Source of the DNA: Parasalinivibrio latis
GTDB lineage: Bacteria; Pseudomonadota; Gammaproteobacteria; Enterobacterales; Vibrionaceae
Reading direction: 5' to 3'
Length of the DNA: 64,000 nucleotides
NCBI RefSeq assembly: GCF_036825535.1
Contig: NZ_CP098812.1
Coordinates: 2,914,001 to 2,978,000 of the forward strand
Below, in pieces: positions 1 through 9,227 of the stretch (positions within the stretch are counted from its first letter, which is position 1; every line of letters begins with the position of its first letter). A program made the position numbers and the translations under genes. The notes under the pieces are model-generated. The model was not told the origin of the DNA and made no database searches. It saw nothing but the letters and a program-made list of their open reading frames with translations.

Positions 1-1145
1 GCGGTATCGATCTCGGAGAAAAACCGTCTGTTATCTCAGCAATTGTTAAATACCACTGCACCCACCGCGGTCAACAGGGCATTATTGATGCCATGGACAT
101 CGTTGGAGGCAAGGGAATCTGTATAGGACCGAAAAACTTCCTTGCCCGCGGCTACCAGGGTGCCCCAATTGCCATCACCGTAGAAGGTGCAAACATCCTG
201 ACCCGCTCAATGATCATCTTCGGACAGGGGGCAATCCGCTGCCACCCTTACGTGCTTACCGAGATGGAGTCTGCCTACCTTGATAACAAGCAAAAAGCCC
301 TTGAACAGTTTGATGGTGCACTGTTTGGGCATATCGGGTTTGTCTTTAGCAATGTTGCCCGTTCTTTATGGCAGGGCCTGACTGACGGGTACGGATCCTC
401 TTCACCTCGCAACGACGAAACCAAACGCTACTACCAGCAGCTTAACCGCTACAGTGCAAACCTGGCACTGCTGGCAGACATGTCGATGGCAGTGCTTGGC
501 GGCAGCCTGAAACGCCGAGAGCGCCTGTCCGCACGTCTTGGCGATGTACTTAGCCAGCTGTACCTCAGCTCAGCCACACTCAAACGCTGGGTAGACGAAG
601 GCTCCCACAGTGAAGATTTGCCTATGGTTCACTGGGGCTTGCAAGATTCTCTCTACCAGGCTGAAGTGGCACTGGACACTTTCCTCAAAAACTTCCCTAA
701 CAAGTTTATCGGCGGTGCTCTTCGCTTGATCGTTTTCCCTCTCGGGACTAAGCGCAGCCAGCCTTCCGATGTGCTGGACGGGCAAGTGGCCCGCATTATC
801 CAGGAACCGGGTGAAACGCGCTCCCGTATCGGCCGCGGCCAGTTCCTGGAAGCATCTGCTCACAATGCAGTAGGGCGCATTGAAAAAGCATTGACTGACA
901 TTTTGGCAGTTGAGCCCATTTATGAGCGTATTTGCCGCGAAACCGGTGAAAAAATGCCGTTCATGTTCCTGGACAAAGTAGCAGACAAAGGCCTTGCGGC
1001 GGGGGTAATCAGCCAAGAGGAAGCAGAGTTGTTGCGCCAGGCCGAGGAGGAAAGACTTTACACCATTAACGTCGATGACTTTGACCCGGCAGAACTGGCT
1101 GCATCAATTACTGACAGAAGAAACCCACTTTCTACTGCTGCATAA
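1..1145 (+). CDS. fadE: Acyl-CoA dehydrogenase FadE, C-terminal part (5' truncated by window edge)
   Basis: The reading frame is open from base 3 through the window edge, so the start lies upstream; about 380 C-terminal residues are present. The sequence closely resembles E. coli FadE, with the segments YHCTHRGQQ, NFLARGYQGAPIAITVEGAN, QGAIRCHPY, a KRRERLSARLGD block and the closing NVDDFDPAELA. FadE catalyses the first, FAD-dependent dehydrogenation step of fatty-acid beta-oxidation. The gene ends just before a strong hairpin with a T-run and converges on the next gene. Identification is by family resemblance; the catalytic N-terminal half cannot be seen. Confidence 0.95.
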   Translation, partial: GIDLGEKPSVISAIVKYHCTHRGQQGIIDAMDIVGGKGICIGPKNFLARGYQGAPIAITVEGANILTRSMIIFGQGAIRCHPYVLTEMESAYLDNKQKALEQFDGALFGHIGFVFSNVARSLWQGLTDGYGSSSPRNDETKRYYQQLNRYSANLALLADMSMAVLGGSLKRRERLSARLGDVLSQLYLSSATLKRWVDEGSHSEDLPMVHWGLQDSLYQAEVALDTFLKNFPNKFIGGALRLIVFPLGTKRSQPSDVLDGQVARIIQEPGETRSRIGRGQFLEASAHNAVGRIEKALTDILAVEPIYERICRETGEKMPFMFLDKVADKGLAAGVISQEEAELLRQAEEERLYTINVDDFDPAELAASITDRRNPLSTAA

Positions 1146-1186
1146 ACGCCGCAAAGGGAAAGGGTCCAATTGATATATAGCCACAC

Positions 1187-1221
1187 AAAAGGGGGGAAGC
1201 AAAAGCTTCCCCCCCTTTTTT
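1187..1221. terminator. Bidirectional intrinsic terminator between fadE and the TIGR03503 gene
   Basis: A 10-bp perfect G/C-rich stem (GGGGGGAAGC at 1191-1200 with GCTTCCCCCC at 1205-1214) has an AAAA loop, a T-run on the plus side and an A-run on the other. It sits between two convergent genes and can serve both. Confidence 0.9.
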
Positions 1222-1252
1222 ACTTTAACAACCCCTTCCAGGGATTAGCTGA

Positions 1253-2524
1253 CTAAGATTTCTTTTCACTGTCCGGCGGAGGGACCGACAGATTGTTCTC
1301 TTCGTCTTCTGCCGCTTCTTTTTTCTTGCGACGCCAGCGCAGGAAGAACATCACGCCGAAAAACAGCAACAGGATAACCACGTTACCGGCCACAATCATA
1401 ATGATGGCCTGTTGCCGCGCGGCTGCCTTTTCCTCTTCAATACGTTTTTGCTCTTCAATACGTTTACGTTCTGCCTCCTTGGCAAGACGCTCCGCTTCAG
1501 CTTTCTCGACTTCACTGAAATCAGTCTGGGCAAAGCTGTGTTCCGGCAGGGTAAACATTAAGTCCCTGCCTTCCAGTTTATCCGTTGCATAAACCCAACC
1601 GGACCAGGAAAACCGCCCAGGTTCACTGGCTTTATTCAGTTCAACAACCACTTCTGTCTTATCTTTACCGGCCACTCCCTGAAAAGCTTGCTTTTCACCT
1701 TCTGGGTTAGTGATTTCTACCTGTACGGCAAGGCTGCCAGCTTCGATGCTCACCTCGTCGGATTGCACCACAAGCTGGTGGGATTTATCAGGGCTAAAAC
1801 TTTGGTTGAATGTCACCATCAACGGGTTCGGGTATACCAGTACCTGCTTTTCAACCGCCCTGAAGAATACCCCATTCCCCGTTGCGACCCGCACCCGGTA
1901 CTTGCCCGGCTTAACATCTACAGGAATAGCCACAGTGAAAATACCGTCTCCCGGCTTTTCATCCAAAAGGGTACCGTCGTCATTAAAATCACCCAGTGAT
2001 ACCGGCTGGGGCCGGTGGACTTCCTTAACTTCCTCTTCATTTTCAAGGTACTGGGTGAAAGTAACATTTAGCTTTACCCGGTGCAGGAAGTCTCGGTCTT
2101 TCAGCAGGTTTTTCCCTTGCATCAGACGGGCAGTAAATTTGACGGTTTCACCGGCATAGAGGTTTTCTGGCAGGTAATCCAACTGGACGCTGAGATTCGA
2201 GAGCACCTTGATTTTATTTTCCGGTGTAATTTTCCCGAATGCCTGCCAAGGGCCGGGCATCGGGTTTTCTACCAGAATGATGTCGATATCCGGCTCTTGG
2301 TACCAATTTACATTATCCGGGTGTCGCCAGGCGTAATACTTCACGCCATCAGGGCGAACCAAAACAACCGGCTGGCTTGGCTTTTCACGGTAAATAATAA
2401 ACCCAGCCTGTGTCATGGTCGGATCAACCCGGAACCTGTTGTCCAGTAAGCTGATTTCGCTCTCAGCTGCCAAGGCTCCCAAACTAACCAGGCACAACAG
2501 CAGCCCGCCAAGCCAACGCTTCAT
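1253..2524 (-). CDS. TIGR03503 family secreted/membrane-anchored protein
   Basis: The 423-residue protein starts at MKRWLGGLLL, chosen because AGGAG lies just upstream; a longer frame to 2581 has no such support. It has an N-terminal signal peptide (cleavage near ALAA-ES), a large extracytoplasmic region with beta-sandwich-like segments (including DFNDDGTLLDEKPGDGIFT, which resembles domains in other secreted proteins), an E/K/R-rich coiled coil at about 335-375, one transmembrane helix (IIMIVAGNVVILLLFFGVMF) and a short basic-acidic cytoplasmic tail. This matches the TIGR03503 family common in vibrios. Function is unknown. It lies about 40 bp downstream of dnaQ on the same strand. Confidence 0.8.
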   Translation of the reverse strand: MKRWLGGLLLCLVSLGALAAESEISLLDNRFRVDPTMTQAGFIIYREKPSQPVVLVRPDGVKYYAWRHPDNVNWYQEPDIDIILVENPMPGPWQAFGKITPENKIKVLSNLSVQLDYLPENLYAGETVKFTARLMQGKNLLKDRDFLHRVKLNVTFTQYLENEEEVKEVHRPQPVSLGDFNDDGTLLDEKPGDGIFTVAIPVDVKPGKYRVRVATGNGVFFRAVEKQVLVYPNPLMVTFNQSFSPDKSHQLVVQSDEVSIEAGSLAVQVEITNPEGEKQAFQGVAGKDKTEVVVELNKASEPGRFSWSGWVYATDKLEGRDLMFTLPEHSFAQTDFSEVEKAEAERLAKEAERKRIEEQKRIEEEKAAARQQAIIMIVAGNVVILLLFFGVMFFLRWRRKKKEAAEDEENNLSVPPPDSEKKS

Positions 2525-2565
2525 AAACTCTCCTGTCAGGACGAAATGCGAAGGGTATACACGCC

Positions 2566-3291
2566 CTATCGCCAGAGGCACACTCCCCCAGCCTTTTTTT
2601 CTATTACGTCTAATTTTTCTTCGTGTTTGGAGAGTTCATCGGCAGAGGCACGGATAATCTTTAACGCCTTTCTCGATGTTGTGACCGGGCGGACAATATC
2701 TGTTCCCTGATTGCTTGAATTGTTACCACCAAACGACAGCGTCGTCTGGCCACCGGTCATCAACAGGTAGACGTCAGCCAGGATCTCGGCATCCAGCAAA
2801 GCCCCGTGCAGTGTACGGTGTGAGTTATCGATACCATAACGTTCACACAGCACATCAAGGTTGTTTCGTTTACCCGGGAAAATCCGTTTTGCCATCGCCA
2901 GGGTATCAGTAACCTTGCAAAGCTGGTCGGTTTTGACATCCTCACCCAGCTTGCTGAACTCATAGTCCATAAAGCCGACGTCGAAGGGTGCATTGTGGGC
3001 AACCAGTTCAGCACCTTTTATGAATTCAAGAAACTCTGCATGAATGGCACCATACTCAGGCTTATCCCGCAGGAATTCATCAGTAATGCCGTGGACTTCC
3101 ACTGCTTCAGGGTCAATCAAGCGATCCGGTTTAATGTAGACATGGAAATGGCGACCGGTCAGTTTGCGGTTGATAATTTCCACTGCACCGATTTCGACAA
3201 TTCGGTGGCCTTCATAATGCGGGCCACCTTCGCGGTTCATACCCGTGGTTTCGGTATCGAGAACGATAATGCGGTCGTAGCTGGCGTTCAT
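2566..3291 (-). CDS. dnaQ: DNA polymerase III epsilon subunit (3'-5' proofreading exonuclease)
   Basis: The 241-residue protein aligns with E. coli DnaQ throughout. The ExoI motif VLDTETTG carries D12 and E14, VAHNAPFDVGFM is ExoII, and HRTLHGALLDAEILADVY is the ExoIII-epsilon block with catalytic His and Asp. The C-terminal tail after about residue 190 is the polymerase-binding region and ends in CLWR. It proofreads replication within the Pol III core. The ATG at 3291 matches the family start; a TTG at 3318 could extend the frame by nine residues but lacks a convincing ribosome-binding site. It is divergent from rnhA across 53 bp, as in E. coli. Confidence 0.97.
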   Translation of the reverse strand: MNASYDRIIVLDTETTGMNREGGPHYEGHRIVEIGAVEIINRKLTGRHFHVYIKPDRLIDPEAVEVHGITDEFLRDKPEYGAIHAEFLEFIKGAELVAHNAPFDVGFMDYEFSKLGEDVKTDQLCKVTDTLAMAKRIFPGKRNNLDVLCERYGIDNSHRTLHGALLDAEILADVYLLMTGGQTTLSFGGNNSSNQGTDIVRPVTTSRKALKIIRASADELSKHEEKLDVIEKKAGGVCLWR

Positions 3292-3344
3292 AGGTGCAAC
3301 TGTGTCAGACTCTGGCAAATAACAATCTTCAAATACTAACAGAT

Positions 3345-3812
3345 ATGACGAAACAGGTAGAGATCTTCACAGACGGATCGTGTCTGGGCAACCCGGGACC
3401 GGGTGGCTACGGCACAATCCTCCGTTACAAACAGCATGAGAAAGAATTCAGCGAAGGTTTCCACCTGACCACCAACAACCGTATGGAGCTGCTGGCAGCC
3501 ATTGTCGGACTTGCGGCACTTAAGGAGTCCTGCGATGTCACGCTGACCACTGACAGCCAGTACGTCCGTCAAGGCATCACTCAGTGGATTTTCAACTGGA
3601 AAAAACGCGGTTGGAAAACAGCAGATAAGAAACCGGTGAAAAATGCTGACCTATGGCAGCGACTGGACAAAGAAACAGCACGCCACACTGTGCAATGGAA
3701 CTGGGTAAAAGGCCATGCCGGTCACCCTGAAAATGAGCGCTGTGATGAATTGGCAAGAACAGCAGCAGAAAATCCGACCCAACCTGATTCGGGGTACCAA
3801 CCAGGTACATAG
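3345..3812 (+). CDS. rnhA: Ribonuclease HI
   Basis: The 155-residue protein is the same length as E. coli RNase HI. All catalytic residues are in place: D10 in FTDGSC, E48 in NNRMEL, D70 in TTDSQYV, H124 in KGHAGH and D134 in CDELA. It degrades RNA in RNA-DNA hybrids during replication and R-loop removal. I chose MTKQVEIFTDG, the family start, over an upstream ATG at 3294 that would overlap dnaQ. It is divergent from dnaQ and convergent with yafS. Confidence 0.98.
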   Translation: MTKQVEIFTDGSCLGNPGPGGYGTILRYKQHEKEFSEGFHLTTNNRMELLAAIVGLAALKESCDVTLTTDSQYVRQGITQWIFNWKKRGWKTADKKPVKNADLWQRLDKETARHTVQWNWVKGHAGHPENERCDELARTAAENPTQPDSGYQPGT

Positions 3813-3838
3813 CCGAAACTCTAATTTCAGGTAACTCG

Positions 3839-4552
3839 TCAGTAGTTGGCGCCAATCGGTGCCAACCCTTTCCTTACTTTCCATTTCGGCTTGATTGGTT
3901 TTAACGGGTATGTCCGTTTTCGGCACACAATAAAGTATATCGATGCCAGTCCCGACAACCCCGGCATCAAAGCATCTTCCATCCATGTTCCCCATGTCCG
4001 GTTGCGGGTAGAAGGAAAAAGGCCGATACAGGTTGTTTCCATTACCTGGTAATTGAGTACACCAAGCCAGTCACGGATCCGGTAAGGCGTAAACGTCCGT
4101 CCATTCCAGGGCATCTTATTTTTGCGCCAGGGTAACAATGCACCAACCCCCATAATACTTGCAGGGTTAATACCAGAAATTATCAGATAACCATCATCGA
4201 TCATGACCCTGTCAATTTCTCTGAGAAGCCGGTGGGGGTCCTGACAAAAATCAAGCTGGTTGGCGAGGATACAGACATCAAATGCCTTGTCAGTAAACGG
4301 GAGGTGGTGAAGTTCTGCCTCCATATTCCTGACTGGATTTTTAAGATCTACATGTACTTGGTGACGAATGTTACAATAGCCGGTAGTCAACTCACAGCTC
4401 AGGCCACCAAGCTTAAGCATGTGATAACCGAATAGTCGTGGCAGCCATTCATCCAGTTGAGCCTGGACGTGAGCACGGGCCCATTCTCCATGCGGGAATT
4501 GGTTCCAGGTGTATGGGTATTCAATTGGAAGTGGACTGAGCGCTGGTTTCAT
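3839..4552 (-). CDS. yafS: SAM-dependent methyltransferase-like protein YafS
   Basis: A 237-residue protein with a class I methyltransferase-like fold: an acidic end of a beta strand at VHVDLKNP, the LPFTDKAFDVCILANQLDF block typical of SAM-binding proteins, and a post-motif REIDRVMIDDGYLIISGINP. It sits between gloB and rnhA exactly as yafS does in E. coli. The canonical glycine-rich motif I is poorly conserved. Substrate is unknown. It converges with rnhA and is divergent from gloB, with a 39-bp gap. Confidence 0.85.
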   Translation of the reverse strand: MKPALSPLPIEYPYTWNQFPHGEWARAHVQAQLDEWLPRLFGYHMLKLGGLSCELTTGYCNIRHQVHVDLKNPVRNMEAELHHLPFTDKAFDVCILANQLDFCQDPHRLLREIDRVMIDDGYLIISGINPASIMGVGALLPWRKNKMPWNGRTFTPYRIRDWLGVLNYQVMETTCIGLFPSTRNRTWGTWMEDALMPGLSGLASIYFIVCRKRTYPLKPIKPKWKVRKGLAPIGANY

Positions 4553-4591
4553 AACAAAAACTGTTAAATTTCAGACCCCGGGAGAGTTTAT

Positions 4592-5350
4592 ATGCTCACG
4601 GTAAAAAGCATACCTGCATTCAACGATAATTACATCTGGTTGATTCAAAATACTGATCGCCATTGTATTGTTGTTGACCCAGGCGATGCCTCACCCGTCT
4701 TAGATGTGTTGGAACAGGAAGGGTTAACCCTGGATGCTGTTTTAGTCACCCATCACCACGCAGACCATGTCGGCGGTTTACACGCATTGGTAAGCAAGTT
4801 TCCTCGTTTGCGCGTCGTCGGCCCGGAAGAGGAGGCTATCGCTTATATAAATGTTCCTGTTCAGGATGGCGACCAGTTTGAACTGTTCGGCGAGCAATTC
4901 CTCGTACTTGGTGTCCCCGGGCATACCCGTGGCCATGTGGCCTATGTAGGCGATGGTAAGCTGTTTTGCGGCGATACCTTATTCTCAGCAGGTTGCGGCC
5001 GTCTTTTTGAAGGTACGCCTGAGCAAATGCACAACTCGTTACAAAAAATCTCGTCGCTTCCAATCGAAACCGAGGTTTTTTGCGCCCACGAATATACTGC
5101 GTCAAACGTTGCTTTTGCCTTGGCGGTGGAACCGGAGAATCCAAGTCTGCGCGAATACCGTGACGACGTTAACCGCCTGCGTGCGCAATCTATGCCGACA
5201 CTGCCGTCTACCATAGAAAAAGAGAAAAGAATAAATCCGTTCCTGCGCTGTGATCTCCCTGAGGTTAAAAGTGCTGTATCAGGGCGAGCGTCAGGTGATT
5301 CTGATGTCGAGACATTCGCGGCACTGCGCCAGTGGAAGGATAACTTCTGA
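4592..5350 (+). CDS. gloB: Hydroxyacylglutathione hydrolase (glyoxalase II)
   Basis: The 252-residue metallo-beta-lactamase-fold enzyme hydrolyses S-lactoylglutathione to D-lactate and glutathione, completing methylglyoxal detoxification. The metal-binding motif THHHADH spans residues 53-59, followed by H112/H116 in GHTRGH and D129 in FCGDTLF. The C-terminal region with RINPFLR matches the glyoxalase II substrate-binding domain. Its length is as in E. coli (251). It precedes mltD on the same strand by 68 bp. Confidence 0.97.
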   Translation: MLTVKSIPAFNDNYIWLIQNTDRHCIVVDPGDASPVLDVLEQEGLTLDAVLVTHHHADHVGGLHALVSKFPRLRVVGPEEEAIAYINVPVQDGDQFELFGEQFLVLGVPGHTRGHVAYVGDGKLFCGDTLFSAGCGRLFEGTPEQMHNSLQKISSLPIETEVFCAHEYTASNVAFALAVEPENPSLREYRDDVNRLRAQSMPTLPSTIEKEKRINPFLRCDLPEVKSAVSGRASGDSDVETFAALRQWKDNF

Positions 5351-5418
5351 CCGATGTAACTTGTCTCCTAACAGGGGGCAAAGTATTATCATCGGCCATT
5401 GATTCAAAGGGCTGTAAT

Positions 5419-6975
5419 ATGAAATTAAAGCTTGCACTGTTAAGTGCGTTGGTGCTTTCTGGTTGCCAGATGACGTCTGGCGAGCGAGCGACAACTGCAC
5501 CAGAAAATACCGCGCCAAAGACCGAAACGGTCGTGCAGGCGCCAAATACAAAAAAGACTGAGAAACAGAAACCTGTCGAACTGTCTCCACAAGAACAGAG
5601 CGATGTCTGGCAGCGTATTGCCATGCAGATGAAAATGCCGGTACCTGATAACAAGCGTGTTAACTATTACCGTAACTGGTACCTCAAGCATCCAGGTCAT
5701 TTAGAAACGGTTTCTGAACGTGCTCAGCCTTTCTTGTTCCTCATCGCAGAAGAAGTAGAAAAGCGAAATATGCCGCTTGAACTTGCCCTTTTGCCTGTTG
5801 TGGAAAGTTCCTTTGATCAATTTGCCTATTCTCATGGCCGCGCAGCGGGTCTGTGGCAGTTTGTCCCGGATACCGGACGCCGTTTCGGGCTGGAACAAAA
5901 CTGGTGGTATGATGGACGCAGAGACGTTACCGCCTCCACCAAAGCTGCCCTTGACCTGCTCGAATACCTGAACAAGAAGTTTGACGGTAACTGGCTGCAT
6001 GCGCTTGCGGCTTACAATACGGGTGAAGGCCGGGTATTCAGGGCTATCCGTGCCAATGAGAAAGCAGGTAAACCAACCGATTTCTGGTCGTTGGATCTTC
6101 CCAAAGAAACCAGCGGCTATGTTCCAAAATTACTCGCTCTCGGGGATGTTGTCAGAAACCGGGTCAAGTACGGTTTAGATGTCCCCGCAATTGCCAATAA
6201 ACCTGTCGTCACCAACGTTGATCCAGGCATCCAGATGGATTTAGCTCTGGCTGCAAACTATGCAGACCTTCCTCTCAGGGAGCTGCAAAGTCTTAATCCA
6301 GGATACAACCACTGGGCAACCGCACCGGATGGCCCGACACATCTCCTGTTGCCAATCAACAAGGTTGATCGTTTCAAAACCCAACTGGCGAAAAATGACA
6401 ACCGTGGCATCAAGGTAATACGTTACAAGGTTAAGTCCGGTGATACCCTGAGTGAAATTGCATCTAACAACAACACCACTATCAAGGTGTTGCAGCGTGC
6501 GAACAACCTGAAAGGCACCAGCATTCGCGTTGGTAAGCACCTTATTGTGCCTGTAGCCCTTAAAGACGCCAACCAATACTCTCTGAGCGAGCCTCAGCGT
6601 CTTGCCAAGACCCAGTCTACCCGCCGTGGCAACTACAAAATGACGCATAAGGTTGCCAGCGGTGAAAGCTTGTGGAGTATTTCACGTAAGTACGATGTTT
6701 CATACAAGTCCCTGGCTAAGTGGAACGGTATGGCACCGAGTGACCCATTACGTCCAGGTCAGTCTCTGGTTGTATGGAAAAAAGCACCAACTGGCGGCAC
6801 CATTCGAAAGATAACTTATAAAATTCGTCAGGGTGACTCACTAAGCGTCATCGCCGATAAGTTTGACGTGTCAGTATCTGATCTTTTGAAGTGGAACCAG
6901 TTGAACCGGAAGGCATACATCAAGCCGGGGCAGACATTGCGCCTGTTCATTGATGTCACCAAGGTCAGTTCATGA
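5419..6975 (+). CDS. mltD: Membrane-bound lytic murein transglycosylase D with three LysM repeats
   Basis: A 518-residue lipoprotein. The lipobox LVLSGC places the lipidated Cys at residue 16. The SLT (family 1) lytic transglycosylase domain has the catalytic Glu at 129 in VVESSFD, followed by GRAAGLWQF and ALAAYNTGEGRV. Three LysM peptidoglycan-binding repeats lie at about 334-378, 412-455 and 467-511, whereas E. coli MltD (452 residues) has two. It cleaves glycan strands with 1,6-anhydro product formation in the periplasm. Its stop codon overlaps the start of the next gene (ATGA), suggesting translational coupling. Confidence 0.95.
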   Translation: MKLKLALLSALVLSGCQMTSGERATTAPENTAPKTETVVQAPNTKKTEKQKPVELSPQEQSDVWQRIAMQMKMPVPDNKRVNYYRNWYLKHPGHLETVSERAQPFLFLIAEEVEKRNMPLELALLPVVESSFDQFAYSHGRAAGLWQFVPDTGRRFGLEQNWWYDGRRDVTASTKAALDLLEYLNKKFDGNWLHALAAYNTGEGRVFRAIRANEKAGKPTDFWSLDLPKETSGYVPKLLALGDVVRNRVKYGLDVPAIANKPVVTNVDPGIQMDLALAANYADLPLRELQSLNPGYNHWATAPDGPTHLLLPINKVDRFKTQLAKNDNRGIKVIRYKVKSGDTLSEIASNNNTTIKVLQRANNLKGTSIRVGKHLIVPVALKDANQYSLSEPQRLAKTQSTRRGNYKMTHKVASGESLWSISRKYDVSYKSLAKWNGMAPSDPLRPGQSLVVWKKAPTGGTIRKITYKIRQGDSLSVIADKFDVSVSDLLKWNQLNRKAYIKPGQTLRLFIDVTKVSS

Positions 6976-7661
6976 TCCATCCTTCATCAAACCCTTTCTA
7001 TGCAATGCGGGATTCGGTCACAGCACCGGTATCCTGCTTCGCTGCGCTATATGAGCGTCCTGTTTGGGGATGGGTTCCCTACCTGCTACTGATAGCCAGC
7101 GGCATGCTTTTTTGGGGTGCTTATTTCGACCACGTCAACTTCAACGCCCTTGCCCGTGCTTTAAGTACGTCACTGTCTCTCACCCCCGAGCAGCAAAGTG
7201 CATGGATGCAAAAAGAGATTTTGCTGGCTGGTGAAGTAATGGCTGATGTTGTTGGCAGAACAGGTTCCATCATTATGATGGCATTGTGGTTACACCTATC
7301 CAGCAAATCACTTGGTAATTCCCCAATGTTCCGTCAATGGCTGGGAGCATCATGTTTCATCTTCCTCCCGGCAATCATTGGCGATCTGGCAAGCTATGCC
7401 AATTTGCTGTTCAATCAGTCACTGTTGCTGCCAGCTTATGCGGACCTCAATTCACTGAACGCGTTTTTTAAGGTCGAATACAGCAGCCCATGGAGCACAT
7501 ACCTCAATACTTTTCCTATTCTGCTTCCCTGGTATTTCGTCAATACGCTGAATTTGCTGACCTCTTGGGTACCGATGGAGAAAGGGAAAGCCATTACTAT
7601 TGCCAGCCTTCCCTGGCTTCTGGTTTTTGTTGGTTGGGGTATGTTTATTGCTGTAGCTTAA
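6972..7661 (+). CDS. Yip1-family integral membrane protein
   Basis: A 229-residue protein with about five hydrophobic helices (for example near residues 33-50, 97-108, 125-150 and 205-229), ending in a helix with almost no tail. The N-terminal pattern of a short cytoplasmic stretch followed by WGWVPYLLLIASG resembles bacterial Yip1-domain (PF04893) proteins. Function is unknown. It overlaps mltD by 4 bp (ATGA), so it probably forms a two-gene unit with it. Its last 17 bases overlap the end of the convergent yafD gene, with no terminator between them. Confidence 0.65.
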   Translation: MIHPSSNPFYAMRDSVTAPVSCFAALYERPVWGWVPYLLLIASGMLFWGAYFDHVNFNALARALSTSLSLTPEQQSAWMQKEILLAGEVMADVVGRTGSIIMMALWLHLSSKSLGNSPMFRQWLGASCFIFLPAIIGDLASYANLLFNQSLLLPAYADLNSLNAFFKVEYSSPWSTYLNTFPILLPWYFVNTLNLLTSWVPMEKGKAITIASLPWLLVFVGWGMFIAVA

Positions 7662-8487
7662 ATGTTGCGGTAATCATCGAATGATCAGAGGCATCCGTTC
7701 CGGGTGCCTTTGCTTTTTCAAGGCTTAGCCCCCGATAATAAATATGATCCAAAGGACGACCAAATACCCGTAGGCGGTTATCAGGATTGGGAGTAACACT
7801 TTTCAACGCCAATGCCCTCACGAAAGCATCCAGTGCTTTCTGTCGACCTGCACTCCAAGTATTAAAATCCCCCGCCACAATTACAGGGCCCGACGCCTGC
7901 TCCATTGCCCACTTCAAGGTATTCAGCTGAGCAATATAACTGTCCAATGTCGGCGTGAAATTTACCCCATGAACATTAAGTACGGTTAGTACCTGTCCAT
8001 CACTTAACCTGTAATAGGATGCCAGCGCAGACTTGGGCAACCTGAGCAACGGTTCCATAGCCCGGTACGCACAACTGCCCGCTGAAGATACACCGGACGC
8101 AGTCATCACGCCTGCTACTTTATCAAGAACAGCAAAAGCGTAAACCTGGTCAGCATGAAGCTTATGGTTATGGATAAAGTTTGCCAGTTCCGGGGTATAG
8201 CTTGCCTCCTGGAGCAGCAAAAGATCATTGGCAGCGGACAATCCTGATAGAGCCTGCTCCCATCCCTCTTTTTGCTGTTTATAGATATTCCATACGGCAA
8301 GATTGATGACACCGTTCTTATCCAGAACCCCGGAAGAATCGCGCTTTACGCATTGAGTATAAGAATGAGCAGATGTTACGACCAAGTCTTCATTAGGTAT
8401 ATTGAAAACCTGGTCCAGTGTAATCCCAGCTCCTGCCAGCGTTGTCGCAAGGACTCCAGCAAGAATACCGGCTGTTTTTTTCTTCAT
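7645..8487 (-). CDS. yafD: Endonuclease/exonuclease/phosphatase family protein YafD (UPF0294)
   Basis: A 280-residue protein with an N-terminal hydrophobic signal or anchor (residues 5-25) and an EEP-fold domain. Matching landmarks are LAVWNIYKQQ, LLLQEASYTPEL, HGVNFT, VIVAGDFNTWS (catalytic DxN), FGRPLDHIYYRG and the terminal SDHSMI. These are close to E. coli YafD, which lies in the same neighbourhood as mltD and gloB. The family cleaves phosphodiester or phosphoester bonds, but the substrate is not established. It follows DUF1904 by 3 bp and is probably cotranscribed with it. Confidence 0.88.
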   Translation of the reverse strand: MKKKTAGILAGVLATTLAGAGITLDQVFNIPNEDLVVTSAHSYTQCVKRDSSGVLDKNGVINLAVWNIYKQQKEGWEQALSGLSAANDLLLLQEASYTPELANFIHNHKLHADQVYAFAVLDKVAGVMTASGVSSAGSCAYRAMEPLLRLPKSALASYYRLSDGQVLTVLNVHGVNFTPTLDSYIAQLNTLKWAMEQASGPVIVAGDFNTWSAGRQKALDAFVRALALKSVTPNPDNRLRVFGRPLDHIYYRGLSLEKAKAPGTDASDHSMITATFKLQQ

Positions 8488-8490
8488 TTT

Positions 8491-8826
8491 CTAGTAATGG
8501 CTACCGTTGTCGTAATAAGCGGCAGGAGAAAGTGCAGTAAAAATCACAGCAACATCCTGATCGGGCTTATTCAAAATATGGCGGACTTCCTGAGTAAGTA
8601 TTGAAGCCACTTCATCCTGAGTAGCCTGTCCACGATCAAACCAAAGCACATCTACAAATGGGTAGGCTTCTGATGGTTGTCCCGAAAAGAAAAACTCAGT
8701 CGCAACACACTCAAAGGTAAAGTCTTCTTGTGGGCAATCCATTAGCGGTTGAAGTTTCTCAGCCAGCGTTTCTGTAAGCTTGGCAACATCTTTGCGCTCA
8801 ACTGCGCGAAATCGGAAATGCGGCAT
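8491..8826 (-). CDS. DUF1904 family small protein
   Basis: A 111-residue protein beginning MPHFRFRAV; this start has a strong ribosome-binding site (AAAGGAGCC) and fits the family. The conserved N-terminal proline directly after Met and the beta-alpha-beta pattern suggest a tautomerase-like fold, as expected for DUF1904. Function is unknown. It is immediately upstream of yafD. A 7-bp tandem repeat lies about 90 bp upstream of its start codon, in the probable promoter region. Confidence 0.75.
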   Translation of the reverse strand: MPHFRFRAVERKDVAKLTETLAEKLQPLMDCPQEDFTFECVATEFFFSGQPSEAYPFVDVLWFDRGQATQDEVASILTQEVRHILNKPDQDVAVIFTALSPAAYYDNGSHY

Positions 8827-8916
8827 AAAGGCTCCTTTTAGTAAGCCCATATTTTAACCGCTAAAGAGGGGGCTGGTGTGGGAATTTTGTCATGGCATGG
8901 ACAGAAATGTTCTTTG

Positions 8917-9014
<98 letters not shown>

Positions 9015-9144
9015 AATGTATGGGGTCGGCGAAAGCTGCACAAGGCTTTTTCTCGCTACGCACCACTCCGTACTCGCCACTGCTCTTCCCTACTATTGTC
9101 CCTGGACCTTGTCTTCCCAGGCCCGGTTTCTTTTCCCCAAACGC

Positions 9145-9176
9145 AAAAAAGCCCTGACCGCCAGGTCAGGGCTTCT
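9145..9176 (-). terminator. Intrinsic terminator of the rRNA operon
   Basis: Read on the minus strand, an 11-bp stem (AAGCCCTGACC with GGTCAGGGCTT, loop 9160-9163) is followed by a run of six T. It lies about 50 bp past the 5S gene. A second A/T-rich hairpin (TCATCTTTTT with AAAAAGATGA, 9191-9213) lies between 5S and this terminator. Confidence 0.9.
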
Positions 9177-9227
9177 TCTACTTTTTGCCTTCATCTTTTT
9201 TCTAAAAAGATGAAAACCAATTTGGAA

